DNA from: Massilia sp. UMI-21
GTDB taxonomy: Bacteria > Pseudomonadota > Gammaproteobacteria > Burkholderiales > Burkholderiaceae_D
Reading direction: 5' to 3'
Length of the DNA stretch: 64,000 bases
Assembly (NCBI GenBank): GCA_015277795.1
Contig: CP063848.1
Span: 930,001 to 994,000, forward strand
Positions 44,916 to 55,600 of the stretch are shown here, piece by piece (position 1 is the first letter of the stretch; the number at the start of each line of letters is the position of its first letter). A program made the translations under genes and the position numbers. The notes below the pieces were generated by a model that was not told the origin of the DNA, did no database searches, and saw only the letters and a list, made by a program, of their open reading frames with translations.

Positions 44916-44951
44916 CGCAGGGTACCTGACGCAGGGTACCTGACGCAGGGT
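44910..44951. repeat. three tandem copies of ACCTGACGCAGGGT
   Basis: The 14-bp unit is present three times in a row and covers the stop codon of epsC (TGA within the first unit). Unit length is not a multiple of three, but as the first unit stops translation, later copies do not change the protein. Confidence 0.9.
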
Positions 44952-44993
44952 AGCTGGGGCCGGCGCCTTGCCGGCCTTTGCTATCATGGCGCG

Positions 44994-45689
44994 ATGTCTA
45001 TCCTGCTCATCCCCGGCTACATGGCCGACGACACGCTCTGGGACGACGTGCGCCCGGCGCTCGCCAGGTTCGGCCCAATCGTGCATGCCGACCTCGGCCA
45101 CGATGCCTCCATCGAAGCGATGGCCGCCCGCGCGCTGGCCGATGCACCGGCGAACTTCATCCTGGTCGGCTTTTCGATGGGCGGCTACGTCGCCCGCGAG
45201 ATCGCGCGCCTGGCGCCCGAGCGGGTGCGCGCGCTGGTCCTGATCGCCACCTCCACCCGCCCCGATACGCCTTCGCTGCGCCAGAGCCGCGGCACGGTCG
45301 GCAAGGCTGCGGCCTCGGTCTCGTTCTCGGGCCTGAGCAAGACCGCGATCGCCGCCTCGCTGCATCCGCAACAGGCCGGCAACGCGGCGCTGATCGAGCG
45401 CGTGCGCGCCATGGGCGTGCGCCTGGGCGGCGAGGTATTCCGCCGCCAGTCCGCGATCGTGCGCGCGGGCGACCGTGAGCGCCTGCACGCGATCCGCTGC
45501 CCGACCCTGGTCGTTGCGGCGGGACAGGACCGGCTGCGTTCGCGCGAGGAATCCGAGGAGCTGCATGCCGGAATCCCCGGCGCGGAACTGGCCGTCATCG
45601 AGGACAGCGGCCATATGGTCCCGATCGAGGCGCCGCAAGCGCTGCTGGCGCTCGTCCTGCCCTGGCTCGACCGGGTCGCGCCAGCCTAG
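44994..45689 (+). CDS. alpha/beta hydrolase
   Basis: The 231-residue protein shows an alpha/beta hydrolase fold: LLIPGYMADDTLW (oxyanion region), the nucleophile elbow GFSMGG (Ser near residue 60), a late acid in VVAAGQDRLRS and the catalytic His in EDSGHMVPIEAP. The substrate is unknown. The start follows the tandem repeats by some 40 bases. Its last bases overlap the end of the convergent uvsE gene by four. Confidence 0.87.
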   Translation: MSILLIPGYMADDTLWDDVRPALARFGPIVHADLGHDASIEAMAARALADAPANFILVGFSMGGYVAREIARLAPERVRALVLIATSTRPDTPSLRQSRGTVGKAAASVSFSGLSKTAIAASLHPQQAGNAALIERVRAMGVRLGGEVFRRQSAIVRAGDRERLHAIRCPTLVVAAGQDRLRSREESEELHAGIPGAELAVIEDSGHMVPIEAPQALLALVLPWLDRVAPA

Positions 45690-46576
45690 GCCGCCGCGGA
45701 CATCGACCAGGCCCGCAGGCCCCGGATCGCTTCTTCCTTGTGCTTGGCCTCGATCTCGATGTAGGGCGCGGCCAGGTAGGACGAGGGCATGACCTCGATC
45801 AGGTCCGAGTGCTGGCGGTCGTTGAAGCCTTCGCGGCCGTTCGAGATATGCACCAGTTGGTGCGCCGGGTCGGCCCAGGTCTCGCGCGCCTTCATGAGCA
45901 TGGCGCCCACGCTCGGGTCCTCGTAGCTCGACAGCTTGGCATGCACCACGTGATGATGGGCGTCGAACACCATCGGCACGCCGGCGCGCATGCAGATCTC
46001 GTAGATCTCCTGCGCGCCATACGCGTATTCGTCGTTCTCCAGCCCCAGGCGGCAGCGGATGGCCTCGGGAAGCAGGCCGATGCGTTCGACCAGCGCATCG
46101 GCACGCTTGCCCTTGCCGCCGTGGATCTCGAGCAGGGCCCAGGACGAGCGCGGCTGCTCGAGCAGGTCCATGATCTCCGCATGCATCTGCAGGATCTTGA
46201 TGCTGTTCGCCACCACCCCTTCCGAATCCGAATTCAGGACCACGAACTGGTCCGGGTGCATCACCAGGCGGATGCCGCGTTCCAGCGCGCGCCGGCCCGA
46301 GCGCCCCAGGGTGGCGGCGAACGGCGCCAGCACCTCGCGGCCGATGTCTTCGTCGGCGAAGGGAAAGATCGACGAGGGCAGCCGGTACAGGCGGATGCCT
46401 TCGGCCTCGCAGTAACGCATGGCATTGTCGAAGGTCTGGATGTTGTCGCGGTACAGGTCTTCGAGCAGCGCGCGCTGGGCGTCGAGGCTGTGCTCGAGCA
46501 GGCGCTTGCGCGTGACCGTGCGGTAGCGGACGTCTTTCGAGACGGTAATGCAGACGAGGCCGAGGTTCGGTGGCAT
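45686..46576 (-). CDS. uvsE: UV damage endonuclease UvsE
   Basis: The 296-residue protein begins NLGLVCITVSKDVRYRTVT and contains MHPDQFVVLNS, LEIHGGKGKRADALVERI, LENDEYAYG, VFDAHHHVVH and HISNGREG, which hold the histidine and acidic metal ligands of the TIM-barrel UVDE family. It nicks DNA 5' of UV photoproducts and other lesions in an alternative excision-repair path. Single gene, convergent with the hydrolase gene. Confidence 0.93.
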   Translation of the reverse strand: MPPNLGLVCITVSKDVRYRTVTRKRLLEHSLDAQRALLEDLYRDNIQTFDNAMRYCEAEGIRLYRLPSSIFPFADEDIGREVLAPFAATLGRSGRRALERGIRLVMHPDQFVVLNSDSEGVVANSIKILQMHAEIMDLLEQPRSSWALLEIHGGKGKRADALVERIGLLPEAIRCRLGLENDEYAYGAQEIYEICMRAGVPMVFDAHHHVVHAKLSSYEDPSVGAMLMKARETWADPAHQLVHISNGREGFNDRQHSDLIEVMPSSYLAAPYIEIEAKHKEEAIRGLRAWSMSAAA

Positions 46577-46707
46577 GGTTTCCTTGTGTTTTCTTGTGGC
46601 GCGCTCGCTCCCAGTCTAGCGAATCCGGCCCCGGGCGCGCGTTCGCTTTCCCCCGTCAGGCACAGGTGGCCGGGACAGCGCCGGGACAAGGCAGGCGCCG
46701 GTCCGGG

Positions 46708-47625
46708 TCAGCGCGGCCGCCCGAACACCTGGGTCCAGTAGACGATGCCGCTGCGCTTTTCCGCCGCGACGCCATAGGCCGCGCCCATCTCGGTAAAGCC
46801 GGGATGCATGATGTTGGCGCAGTGGCCCGGACTGTCGAGCCAGCCGGCCACGGCTTCGTCCGGCGTGCTCTGGCCGAAGGCAATGTTCTCGCCTACGCGC
46901 TGCCAGGCATAGCCGGCCCGCGTCGCCCGGTCGGCCGGCTGGCTGCCGTCCCTGGCGCGGTGGCTGAAATAGCGCCGCGCCGCCATGTCGCGGCTGTGGG
47001 CCAGCGCAGCCTCGCCCAACTGCGGGTTCCAGCTGAGCGGCGGCGCCGCTGCGAACTGCTGGCTGCCGCAGTTGCGGGCGCTGGCGCGCGCCGCGTTCAC
47101 GCCGGCCAGGACGGCCTTGCCGGCCGCGTGCCAGTCCGGGAAGGTCTCGGAAGGCAGTGGTGGCGCCGGACGCGCCAGGATCACGGTCCACTCCTTGCCC
47201 GCGCGATAGCTGCCGATCACAGAGAAATGGGTGTCGAGCAGCGTACTGCAATATTTTTGCTGTAACACCGTCATCGCTTCGGCCGGCGTTTGCGGACCGT
47301 TGACGCTGACCGACACGGCACGCTCGGCGGCATAGCCTGCAGCTTCGAGGGCCAGTTCGGTGAAGGTGGCCGGGCCGATGCGCACGCGCGCCAGCGCCGG
47401 GTGCGGCGTCAGCGCCGCGACCGGCGCGGCGGCGCGGCCCATGCAGTCGCCCGGCGCCATGCGGTAGGCATTGACCAGGGCGGTCAGCTGTTCGGCGCCG
47501 TCCGCCGGCGCCGGCGCGCCAGCGGCCACGCCCGGCCGGACGGCCGCCAGCAAGAACAGGAAGGGCAAGGCGTGGCGCAGCGCGGCATGACAGCATGGAC
47601 GCGCTTCGAAAGACAGGGTCGACAT
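46708..47625 (-). CDS. CAP-domain (SCP/PR1-like) secreted protein
   Basis: The 305-residue protein has a signal peptide ending near residue 35 (GVAAG) and a C-terminal CAP domain: LSWNPQLGEAALAHSRDMAARRYFSHRARDG, AGYAWQRVGENIAFGQ, VAGWLDSPGHCANIMHPGFTEMGAAYG. The paired His and Glu residues of the CAP cavity are present. The N-terminal 150 residues are a second, unassigned domain. Bacterial members are extracellular; functions are poorly known. Confidence 0.88.
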   Translation of the reverse strand: MSTLSFEARPCCHAALRHALPFLFLLAAVRPGVAAGAPAPADGAEQLTALVNAYRMAPGDCMGRAAAPVAALTPHPALARVRIGPATFTELALEAAGYAAERAVSVSVNGPQTPAEAMTVLQQKYCSTLLDTHFSVIGSYRAGKEWTVILARPAPPLPSETFPDWHAAGKAVLAGVNAARASARNCGSQQFAAAPPLSWNPQLGEAALAHSRDMAARRYFSHRARDGSQPADRATRAGYAWQRVGENIAFGQSTPDEAVAGWLDSPGHCANIMHPGFTEMGAAYGVAAEKRSGIVYWTQVFGRPR

Positions 47626-48110
47626 GTTTTAGATAGCAAGATCAGTCCGGCCTCCCGCGCCACGGCACGGCAGGAATTAGCAGGAAGTCAAGCCTGCCCG
47701 AAAGCAAAAACGCCGACCTCAGGTCAGCGTTTGCGTAGCCGGACAGAAGGGGCGCATCTGTCGCGAGCGTCCACTATAGCAGCGTGGCCCGCGCCCGCAA
47801 AGCGTCCCCCTGTAACAAGCGGGCGCCGCTGCCCCGTGCCGGTACAAGGAGGCGTACGGCTTGCATCGTTCGGTGGGTGCGAGTGGGCGCTAATGCCCAC
47901 GATTTTATTAGACACTGATTCTGGGTTGAAGTTCTTGCTTATGTGGTTTGCGCGACATCAAACCTTTGGCCGGCTCCAAAGCGTTTGCGTTTTGAGGCGG
48001 ACAGCGACACAATGAAGATTCCTGCAATAAACATAACATCGGGAATCGGGAGAGGGCGGCGCACCGCCATTGTGTAGCCGTTAGGCAATCAGCAAGGAAG
48101 TCGAGGAACC
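47626..48110. other. 485-bp gap with two hairpins
   Basis: A hairpin at 47709-47731 (AACGC-C-GACC / GGTC-A-GCGTT, one mismatch) resembles the terminators behind the tRNA-Phe genes, but no tRNA is found next to it. A second one at 47883-47900 (GTGGGC / GCCCAC) is followed by a T-rich stretch. The part from 47900 to 48050 is AT-richer than its surroundings. AAGTCGAGGAACC precedes the next gene. No coding region is seen. Confidence 0.45.
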
Positions 48111-49445
48111 ATGACGCACGCCGTGCCGCTGTACAGGAACCATGTCCTGCTGCTATCGCAGAGCTTCTTCATCAAGGACAACCGGGCCGAACTGCTCCTG
48201 CACGCCCATAAATATGACTTCGACATCCTGTTCTTCGATGACGTTTCGCGCTTCGTCCAGGCGGTGGCCGGCGACGGCGGCGACAACCTGTATGTGATCG
48301 ACCTCGACGCCCTGCATAACATGCAGGCCGACATGCCGGACGGGCGCCGTACCCTGATGCTGGGCGAGCTGCTGCAGCGCCTGCCGAGCGACCACAGCTA
48401 CGTTTACCTGCAGAGCGCACGCCAGGGCAGCCGTTTCCTGCTGCAGCAGCGCCTGGTCGACAGCAACTGCCTGGCCTACGCCGAAAAGCCGATCGCCAAC
48501 GACGTATTCGTCGACAAGCTGTTCAAGCTGTTCGTGCAGAAGAAGCGCGGCGACCTGGTGCGCATGGTGGTGCTCGGCGAGGAAGCGGAACTGGACGATG
48601 CGGCCTTGCTGGAGCGCGGGGTCGAGGTGATCCGCCATCCCGAGGCGCAGACCCTGCACTTGCGGGTGAAGGACCTGCAACCCGACCTGGTGCTGGTCAC
48701 CGACGATGAATACGCGCGCACCGACGCCATCGTCCGGGTGCTGCAGAAGAACATCGAGGCCGATCCGGTGCGCGAGATCGCGCTGCTGCAGTGCCGTCCG
48801 GACGCCGCCCTGACCCGGCGCGCCCTGGTGGACGGCTTCGACACCGTGCTGGCCAATTGCGAGCCAGGACTGCTGGAAGCCCAGCTGGTGAGCCGCGCCA
48901 ACAAGATCCGCATCAACAAGGACCTGATCGGCAAGGATCGCGCCACCGGCCTGCTCAACAAGGTCGGGTTGCAGAAGAAGGCCCAGGACCTGATCCGGCG
49001 CGCGGCCCGGGAAGGCTGCCCGCTGGCCTTCGGCGTCATCGACATCGACAAGTTCAAGACCATCAACGATACCTGGGGTCATCACTTCGGCGATATCGTC
49101 ATCAAGCGCCTGTCCCTGACCCTGGCCTCGCAGGTGGGCGCGTGCGATCTGCTCAGCCGTTTCGGCGGCGAGGAATTCGTCGTGGTGTTCTGGGATTGCA
49201 CGCAGGAGGAAGGCTGGCAGCGGCTCGACGCGATGCGCCAGGCCTTTTGCGCCATTCCCTTCGAGGTCGGCCCCGGCGAACTGTGCCACTTCTCGTTCAG
49301 CGGCGGAGTGGCGGCCTATCCGGAATGCCGCAGCGAGAACGAACTGTTCCTGCGTGCGGATGCGCTGCTGTACGAGGCGAAGCAGGGCGGGCGCAACCGG
49401 ATCTGCACGCAGGCGGAAGGCGCCAGGCGGGCGGCAGCGCTGTAG
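48111..49445 (+). CDS. GGDEF-domain diguanylate cyclase with receiver-like N-terminus
   Basis: The 444-residue protein ends with a GGDEF domain (GKDRATGLLNKVGLQKKAQ, GVIDIDKFKTINDTWGHHFGD, RFGGEEF near residue 362). GGEEF is an active variant, so it should make cyclic di-GMP. The RxxD inhibitory site is absent (GACD at that place). The first 280 residues look like two receiver-like folds (ILFFDDVSRF ... LYVIDLDALHN and MVVLGEEAELDD ... LVLVTDDEYA), without a clear phosphoacceptor set. Input is unknown. Confidence 0.85.
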   Translation: MTHAVPLYRNHVLLLSQSFFIKDNRAELLLHAHKYDFDILFFDDVSRFVQAVAGDGGDNLYVIDLDALHNMQADMPDGRRTLMLGELLQRLPSDHSYVYLQSARQGSRFLLQQRLVDSNCLAYAEKPIANDVFVDKLFKLFVQKKRGDLVRMVVLGEEAELDDAALLERGVEVIRHPEAQTLHLRVKDLQPDLVLVTDDEYARTDAIVRVLQKNIEADPVREIALLQCRPDAALTRRALVDGFDTVLANCEPGLLEAQLVSRANKIRINKDLIGKDRATGLLNKVGLQKKAQDLIRRAAREGCPLAFGVIDIDKFKTINDTWGHHFGDIVIKRLSLTLASQVGACDLLSRFGGEEFVVVFWDCTQEEGWQRLDAMRQAFCAIPFEVGPGELCHFSFSGGVAAYPECRSENELFLRADALLYEAKQGGRNRICTQAEGARRAAAL

Positions 49446-49496
49446 AAAACGCCGCCAGCCGTGGCGGCTGGCGGCGTGTGCCCGCCTGGCGCCCTT

Positions 49497-50003
49497 CTAT
49501 TCGGATTTGGCCTGGTGCGCCTGCAGTTGCTCGCGCAGTTGCTGCGCGTTCGCGTGCGTGTAATCCTTGTTGATCTCGGACTTGACCAGTTGCTGCACCT
49601 GGGGATCCAGGTTGGCGCGCAGCGTGCCGAGGAATTCGGGCGTGGCCGATACCACCAGATGCTGGTAGCGGTTTTCCTGGTGCGCCTTGAGCAGGAAGGC
49701 AGAGATGTCCTTGGCGAAACGCTCGGCCGCGTGCTGGTCCGGCGTCTGGGCCGGCTGGTACATGCTGGTCGGCGCGCCGGCCTGGGCATTATGCTGGAAG
49801 CCGGCGGGCTGGTGTCCGCCGACGCTGTGGCGGCTGTCGCCGGCCGCCCTCGGTCCGAGCCGGTCGGTTTGGGTGTCGACCGTGCGCAGTTGCGCCGCCG
49901 GGTCGACCATGTCTTGCACTTCCTGTAGCGGCTCGGACGGATCGGACTCCGAGAAGAATCGCGCGCGGCCGGCGTTGGCTGCGAGAATCCAGGTTGTTGG
50001 CAT
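49497..50003 (-). CDS. host attachment protein family (AtsE-like)
   Basis: The 168-residue protein begins TTWILAANAGRARFFSE and later shows RFAKDISAFLLKAHQENRYQHLVVSATPEFLGTLRANLDPQVQQLV, the pattern of the family annotated as required for attachment to host cells (PF10116 type). The first half has a low-complexity Gln/His/Gly-rich insert. The fold resembles release-factor eRF1 domain 3. The molecular role is unknown. Confidence 0.87.
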   Translation of the reverse strand: MPTTWILAANAGRARFFSESDPSEPLQEVQDMVDPAAQLRTVDTQTDRLGPRAAGDSRHSVGGHQPAGFQHNAQAGAPTSMYQPAQTPDQHAAERFAKDISAFLLKAHQENRYQHLVVSATPEFLGTLRANLDPQVQQLVKSEINKDYTHANAQQLREQLQAHQAKSE

Positions 50004-50120
50004 GCTACCCCCCTGTCAGTTGTCAATGGTGAGCGTCTTGCACGGCGCGCCGGTATGGCGGCCTGGAAGCAAAGGCGTGGAGCGGCGATCGCATGCGGAT
50101 TTCCACATGTCGATCAGGCG

Positions 50121-50375
50121 ATGAACCGAGTATATCGCTGCTTCCGGATACCCGGCGCACCGCCGTCCGCTGCCGTGCGGCGGCGCTGGATTGTCCCTCG
50201 CGGTGGCATGATCTGGAGGAGCCGGCAGGGCGTTGCCGCCGCGCCGGGCCATGCCGCCTACAGGCGGCGCCAGCAGGCCATCCGGGGCAGCGGCGACATC
50301 GCCATCACCGGCGCGAAGTTGCAGCTCGTCGACGCGGCGCTTGCCGAGGCGGGCCGGTCGCGCGCCCCGTATTGA
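50121..50375 (+). CDS. possible small Arg-rich protein
   Basis: A frame of 84 codons (MNRVYRCFRIPGAPPSA ... GDIAITGAKLQLVDAALAEAGRSRAPY) has the third-base GC preference of real genes here and a plausible C-terminal helix. No ribosome site stands out and no family is recognised. It fills part of a 475-bp gap which otherwise holds only the promoter region of the M13 peptidase gene. It may be non-coding. Confidence 0.3.
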   Translation: MNRVYRCFRIPGAPPSAAVRRRWIVPRGGMIWRSRQGVAAAPGHAAYRRRQQAIRGSGDIAITGAKLQLVDAALAEAGRSRAPY

Positions 50376-50478
50376 CGGGGCGTCCTGAAACAACTTGCAT
50401 ACAAAAATGCCCTTGGCATTGCTGCTTCAGTTGGATTAGCATCGCTCGATTCCTAACACCAACAACCTGGAGAGAGTG

Positions 50479-52541
50479 ATGAAACCTAGCCTGTGCAGTA
50501 CCGTGATCGCAGGGTTGTTTGCCATGGCATCCCAGGCCGGCGCCTACGACGGGACAGCGGCCACGGCCGCCGGCGCGGTATCCGGCGCGGTATCCGGCAT
50601 CGAAGTCGCCGCGATGGACCGCAACGTGCGCGCACAGGACGACTTCTTCCGCCACACCCAGGGCGCCTGGCTGAAGGACGTCGACATCCCGTCGGACCGC
50701 TCCAGCTGGGGCGCCTTCAACATCGCCCAGGACCGCGTCGAGCAGCAGATCCGCACCATCGTCGAAACCGCCGCCGCGCAGAAGCATGCCGCGCCTGGCT
50801 CGGACGCGCAGAAGATGGGCGACTTCTACACCAGCTACATGGACGAGGCGCGCCGCAATGGGCTGGGACTGACGCCGTTGAAAGCGGAACTGGCGCGCGT
50901 CAATGCGCTGGAGGACAAACGCGCGATGGCCACGCTGATGGCGCGCTTCGCCCGCATCGGCGCCGATGCGCCGCTCGACATGTACGTCGGCCAGGACAAC
51001 AGGGACTCGACCCGCTACATCGTCAGCATCTCGCAGTCGGGCCTGGCATGCCGGACCGCGACTACTACCTGAATGCGGACGACGCGCGCCTGAAGGAGAT
51101 CCGTGCCAAGTACCAGGCGCACGTCGAGAAGATGCTGGCGCTGGCCGGCCACCAGGACGCCGGCGCGCTGGCGGAAAAGATCGTGGCGCTGGAAACCGAC
51201 ATCGCCCGCGCCCAGTGGACCAAGGTCGAGAACCGCGACCCGGTCAAGCGCTACAACAAGATGACCCTGGCCGAGCTGGGCACGCTGATGCCGGGCTTCG
51301 ACTTCAAGACCTACCTGCAGGGCACCGGCGCCGGCAAGGCCGAATCGGTGATCGTCAGCCAGCCGTCCTACCTGGCCGCCCTCGACAAGTTGGTCGCCGC
51401 CACCCCGCTCGCGGTGTGGAAGCCATATTTCGAGTTCCGCCTGCTGAGCGCCTACGCCCCTTACCTGTCGCAGCCTTTTGTTGACGAGAGCTTCGCCTTC
51501 CGCGGCAGCGTGCTGTCCGGCGCCAAGGTGAACCGCCCGCTGGACAAGCGCGCGGTCGCCGAGATCAACCGCAACCTGAGCGAAGTGGTCGGCAAGGCCT
51601 ACGTGACCCAGCACTTCCCGGCCGAGCGCAATCAGCAGGTGCTGGACATGGCGAAGAATTTCATCACCGCCTTCGGCGAAGGCATCGAGACGCTCGACTG
51701 GATGTCGCCGGAGACCAGGAAGCAGGCGCAGATCAAGCTGTCGAAGATCAACGTCAAGATCGGCTACCCGGACAAATGGCGCGATTACTCGGGCCTGAAG
51801 ATCGTGCGCGGCGACCTGGTTGGCAATGTGATGCGTTCGCGCGAATTCGGCCACGAGTACAACGTGAGCCGGCTCGGCAAGCCGGTCGACCGCAGCGTGT
51901 GGAGCATGTCGCCGCAGACCGTCAACGCCTATTACAGCCCGACCCTGAACGAGGTCGTGTTCCCGGCGGCGCGCCTGCAGTACCCGCTGTACGATGCGAA
52001 CGCCGAACCGGCCGTGAACTACGGCTCGGTCGGCATCTCGATCGGCCACGAGATCAGCCACGCGTTCGACGACAAGGGTTCGCAGTACGACGGCGACGGC
52101 AACCTGCGCAACTGGTGGACGAAAGAAGACGCGGAGAAATTCGCCGCGCGCGGCAAGGTGCTGGTGGCCCAGTACGCCGCCTACAGCCCGCTGCCGGGCT
52201 ACCATCTGAACGGCGAGCTGACGCTGGGCGAGAACATCGCCGACAACGCCGGCGCCATCATGGCCAGCCGCGCCTACAAGATCTACCTGAAGGGCAAGCC
52301 GGGTCCGGTGATCGACGGCTTCAGCGCCGAGCAGCGCCTGTTCATGGGCCTGTCCCAGGCACGCAAGGGCAAGGCGCGCGACGCGGCGCTGATCTCGCAG
52401 GTCAAGACCGACCCGCATTCGCCGTCGGAATTCCGCGTCAACGGCAGCCTGCGCAACCACCCGGGCTTCTACGAGGCCTTCGACGTCAAGCCGGGCGACA
52501 AGATGTACCTGGACCCGAAGGACCGTGTGATCTTCTGGTAA
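50479..52541 (+). pseudogene. M13 family metallopeptidase (PepO/neprilysin-like) with a single-base frameshift
   Basis: The gene starts at ATG 50479 behind GGAGAG and begins with a signal peptide (MKPSLCSTVIAGLFAMASQAGA). The first frame ends at 51072 after QSGLACRTATTT; the downstream frame continues with PDRDYYLNADDARLKEIRAKY. In the family this region reads SGLGMPDRDYYL, so one G is missing in CCTGGCATGCC near 51045. With it restored, a protein of 687 residues results, with NAYYSPTLNEVVFPA, the zinc motif ISIGHEISHAFDD, GELTLGENIADNAG and a normal C-terminus. All other parts are intact, so the change is recent or a sequencing error. Reaction: cleavage of small peptides in the periplasm. 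Confidence 0.85.
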
Positions 52542-52602
52542 GACGCGGGGGAGAACATCGGCGATAATGCGCGCTGCACTCACATTGTTGCCGATTCTCC
52601 CC

Positions 52603-55600
52603 ATGCAATTTACGCTCGAAGACATCGTTCGCCAGTTCGACCCGACCACGTTCGCGCGCGGCGAGCGCTATGCCAGCGAGGGCAGGGTCATCGCCGCCGA
52701 TGTCTTCGACAAGATGATCACCGGTGAAGTCGAAGGCAGCGGCTACCAGGTGTACAGGCAAACCATCTTCGTCGAAGCCGATCGCCGCGGTGTCGTCCGG
52801 TTCGACAGCGAATGCAGTTGCCCGATGTTCGGACATTGCAAGCACGTGGTGGCCGTGCTCCTGGTCGCCCTGCAGGAGATCGATCCTGCTGCGACGCATG
52901 GCTTGTCGCCGGCTGCCGAGCACTGGCTGCAGCAGTTCTCCTTTCTGCAATCCCTGACGCGGGCCGGACCGCCGCCCGCACCGAAAGAGCGGCTGGTCTA
53001 TGTCTTGCTACCCAATCGTGGCGAGGGCGTGCCGCGCCTGCACCTGTGCAAGGCGCGCCTGCGCAAGGATGGCAGCATCGGCGGCGCCACGGTCCAGAAC
53101 GATTTCTACCGCTTGCTGGCGTCGCCGCCGGCCTACGTCCAGGACGAGGATGAAGAGCCGATCCGGCTGCTTGTCGGCATGAATACGGGCAGGATGTACC
53201 AGCAAGGCGTCAAGCCGGCCGGCCGGCTCGGCGCCCGCCTGCTGGAACAACTGTGCCGCGAAGGCCGGCTGTGGTGGTCGGCATCGCTGACCGACCTCCG
53301 GCGTGGCGACCTGCTCCAGGTCCAGCCGGGACTCCCCCGGCACGGGCAGCTCGGCTGGCATGAGGATGATGAAGCCGAGGGAGCGGTCAGCCTGCGCTGG
53401 TGTTTCGAGGACGGCAGCGCGGTCGGCGAGATCCTCACGACCGAGCCGATGCATTATCTGGACGGCGGACTGCTGGGCGAACTCGCGCTGCCCGAGCAGC
53501 TCGCGGCGCTGCCGCAGCAAGTCCTGCAGCAGCTGGTCCGGCAAGCGCCGCGCCTGGCCCCGGAGCAACGCGCGGCCATGACCGAGCGCTTCATGGCGTT
53601 GGGGCTGGACCGTATCGTGCCGCCGCCGCAGGCCCTGCAGACGCGCCGCCGCAGCGACGTCCTGCCGACCCCCTGCCTGGTGCTCGACAGCCTGGCAATG
53701 GGCACACGCGGCAAGCTGGAATGGCACGATCATGCGATGCTGTTGTTCGACTACGCTGGCGTGTTGGCGCCCCCCGGGCAGGGCCCCGAACTGCGCAGGG
53801 TGGAAGGCGGCACGGTCGAACTCATCGAACGCAATGCGCAAGCGGAAGCGGCTGCCCGCGCCACGCTTGCCGGCTACGGCTTTGCCGCCCCGGAGGCCGG
53901 TACGGTGCTGGCGGAATTTCCCGACGCCCTGGTGCTGCCGGCGGAAGCGGCGTGGGTGGCATTCGTACGGCACGGGCTGGCGCGCCTGCGCGCTGCCGGC
54001 TGGCAGGTCGAGCTCGGCGCCGATTTCCGCTATGACTTGCAGGAAGTGCAGGAGTGGTACGCGGAACTGAACGAGGACGAAGGCGAGAACGCATGGTTTG
54101 CCCTCGAACTCGGCGTACTGGTCAATGGCGAGCGCCATTCCCTGTTGCCCTTGTTGCTGGAAATGATACGCGAGGCGCCCCGGGATTTCGATGCCGCGGC
54201 ACTGGCCTCTCATGGCGACGACGAGGTCCTCATCGTGGCGCTGCCGGACCTGACGCGTGTTGCCTTGCCCTGGGGGCGCGTCAAGCCGATCCTCGCCACC
54301 CTGGGCGAGCTGTACTTCAGCGATCGCATCGGCGAATCCTTCCGCCTGCCGCTCATGGATGCCGCGCGTCTGGCCGAGCTGGAGCAGGCGGCGCAATTGC
54401 GCTGGATGGGCGGTGAGCGCCTGCGCGAACTCGGGCGCAAGCTGGAGAGTTTCGGCGGCGTCCGGCCGGTCGCAGCGCCAGCGGGCCTGCAGGCGACGCT
54501 GCGCCCCTACCAGCAGGCGGGGCTGGCGTGGATGCAGTTCCTGCGCGAGTACGGTTTCGGCGGCATCCTGGCCGACGACATGGGCCTGGGCAAGACCATC
54601 CAGACCCTGGCCCATCTCCTGGTCGAGAAAGAAGCCGGCCGGCTCGATGCGCCGGCACTGGTCGTGGCGCCCACCAGCCTGATGGGTAACTGGCAGGCGG
54701 AAGCCGCCAGGTTCGCGCCAGGCTTGCGGGTGCTGCTCTTGCACGGCAAGGATCGTTCGGCGCAGTTCGACCAGATCGGCCATGCCGACCTGGTGCTGAC
54801 CACCTATCCGCTGCTGGCGCGCGACGAGGAGGCGCTGCGCCGCCATGCTTACCATCTGCTGATCCTGGATGAGGCGCAATATATCAAGAACAGCCGATCG
54901 AAGGCGGCCCAGGCGGCCCGCCTGATCGAGGCGCGGCATCGCCTGTGCCTGACCGGCACGCCGGTGCAGAACCACCTGGGCGAGCTGTGGTCGCAGTTCC
55001 ACTTCCTGATGCCCGGGCTGCTGGGTGAGGAAAAGGCGTTCAACACGGTCTTCCGCAAGCCGATCGAGCAGCAAGGCGACAGCCTGCGCAGGGACTTGCT
55101 GGCGCGGCGGGTGCGACCGTTCATGCTGAGGCGGACCAAGGACAAGGTAGCGACCGAACTTCCTCCCAAGACGGAAATCGTACTGCCGGTCGAGTTCGGT
55201 GCGGCCCAGCGCGACCTGTACGAAACCGTGCGGCTGGCAATGGACCGCAAGGTGCGCGACGAGATCGCGCGCAAGGGGTTCGCGCGCAGCCAGATCGTGA
55301 TCCTCGACGCCTTGCTCAAGCTGCGCCAGGTGTGCTGCGATCCGCGCCTGCTCAAGACGGCGGGCGTGGCCGCTGCCGCTGCCTCGGCCAAGCTCGGCGT
55401 CCTGATCGAGTTGCTGGACACCCTGCTGAGCGAGCAGCGCAAGATCCTGGTGTTTTCCCAGTTCACCAGCATGCTGGCCCTGATCGCGGAAGCATTGCGC
55501 GGGCGCGATGTCGAGTTCGTCACGCTGACCGGCGATACGGAGGACCGCGCCGCGCCGATCGCCGCCTTCCAGGGAGGACAGGTCGGGGTATTCCTGATCA

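Noticed and set aside
47700..47790. A further tRNA gene or cassette junction after the terminator-like hairpin
   Set aside because: Only the hairpin resembles the junctions; the tRNA 3' half and the conserved block are absent and no tRNA folds here.
51015..52649. Long minus-strand frame opposite the M13 peptidase
   Set aside because: Shadow; the plus-strand product has the full M13 motif set apart from one frameshift.
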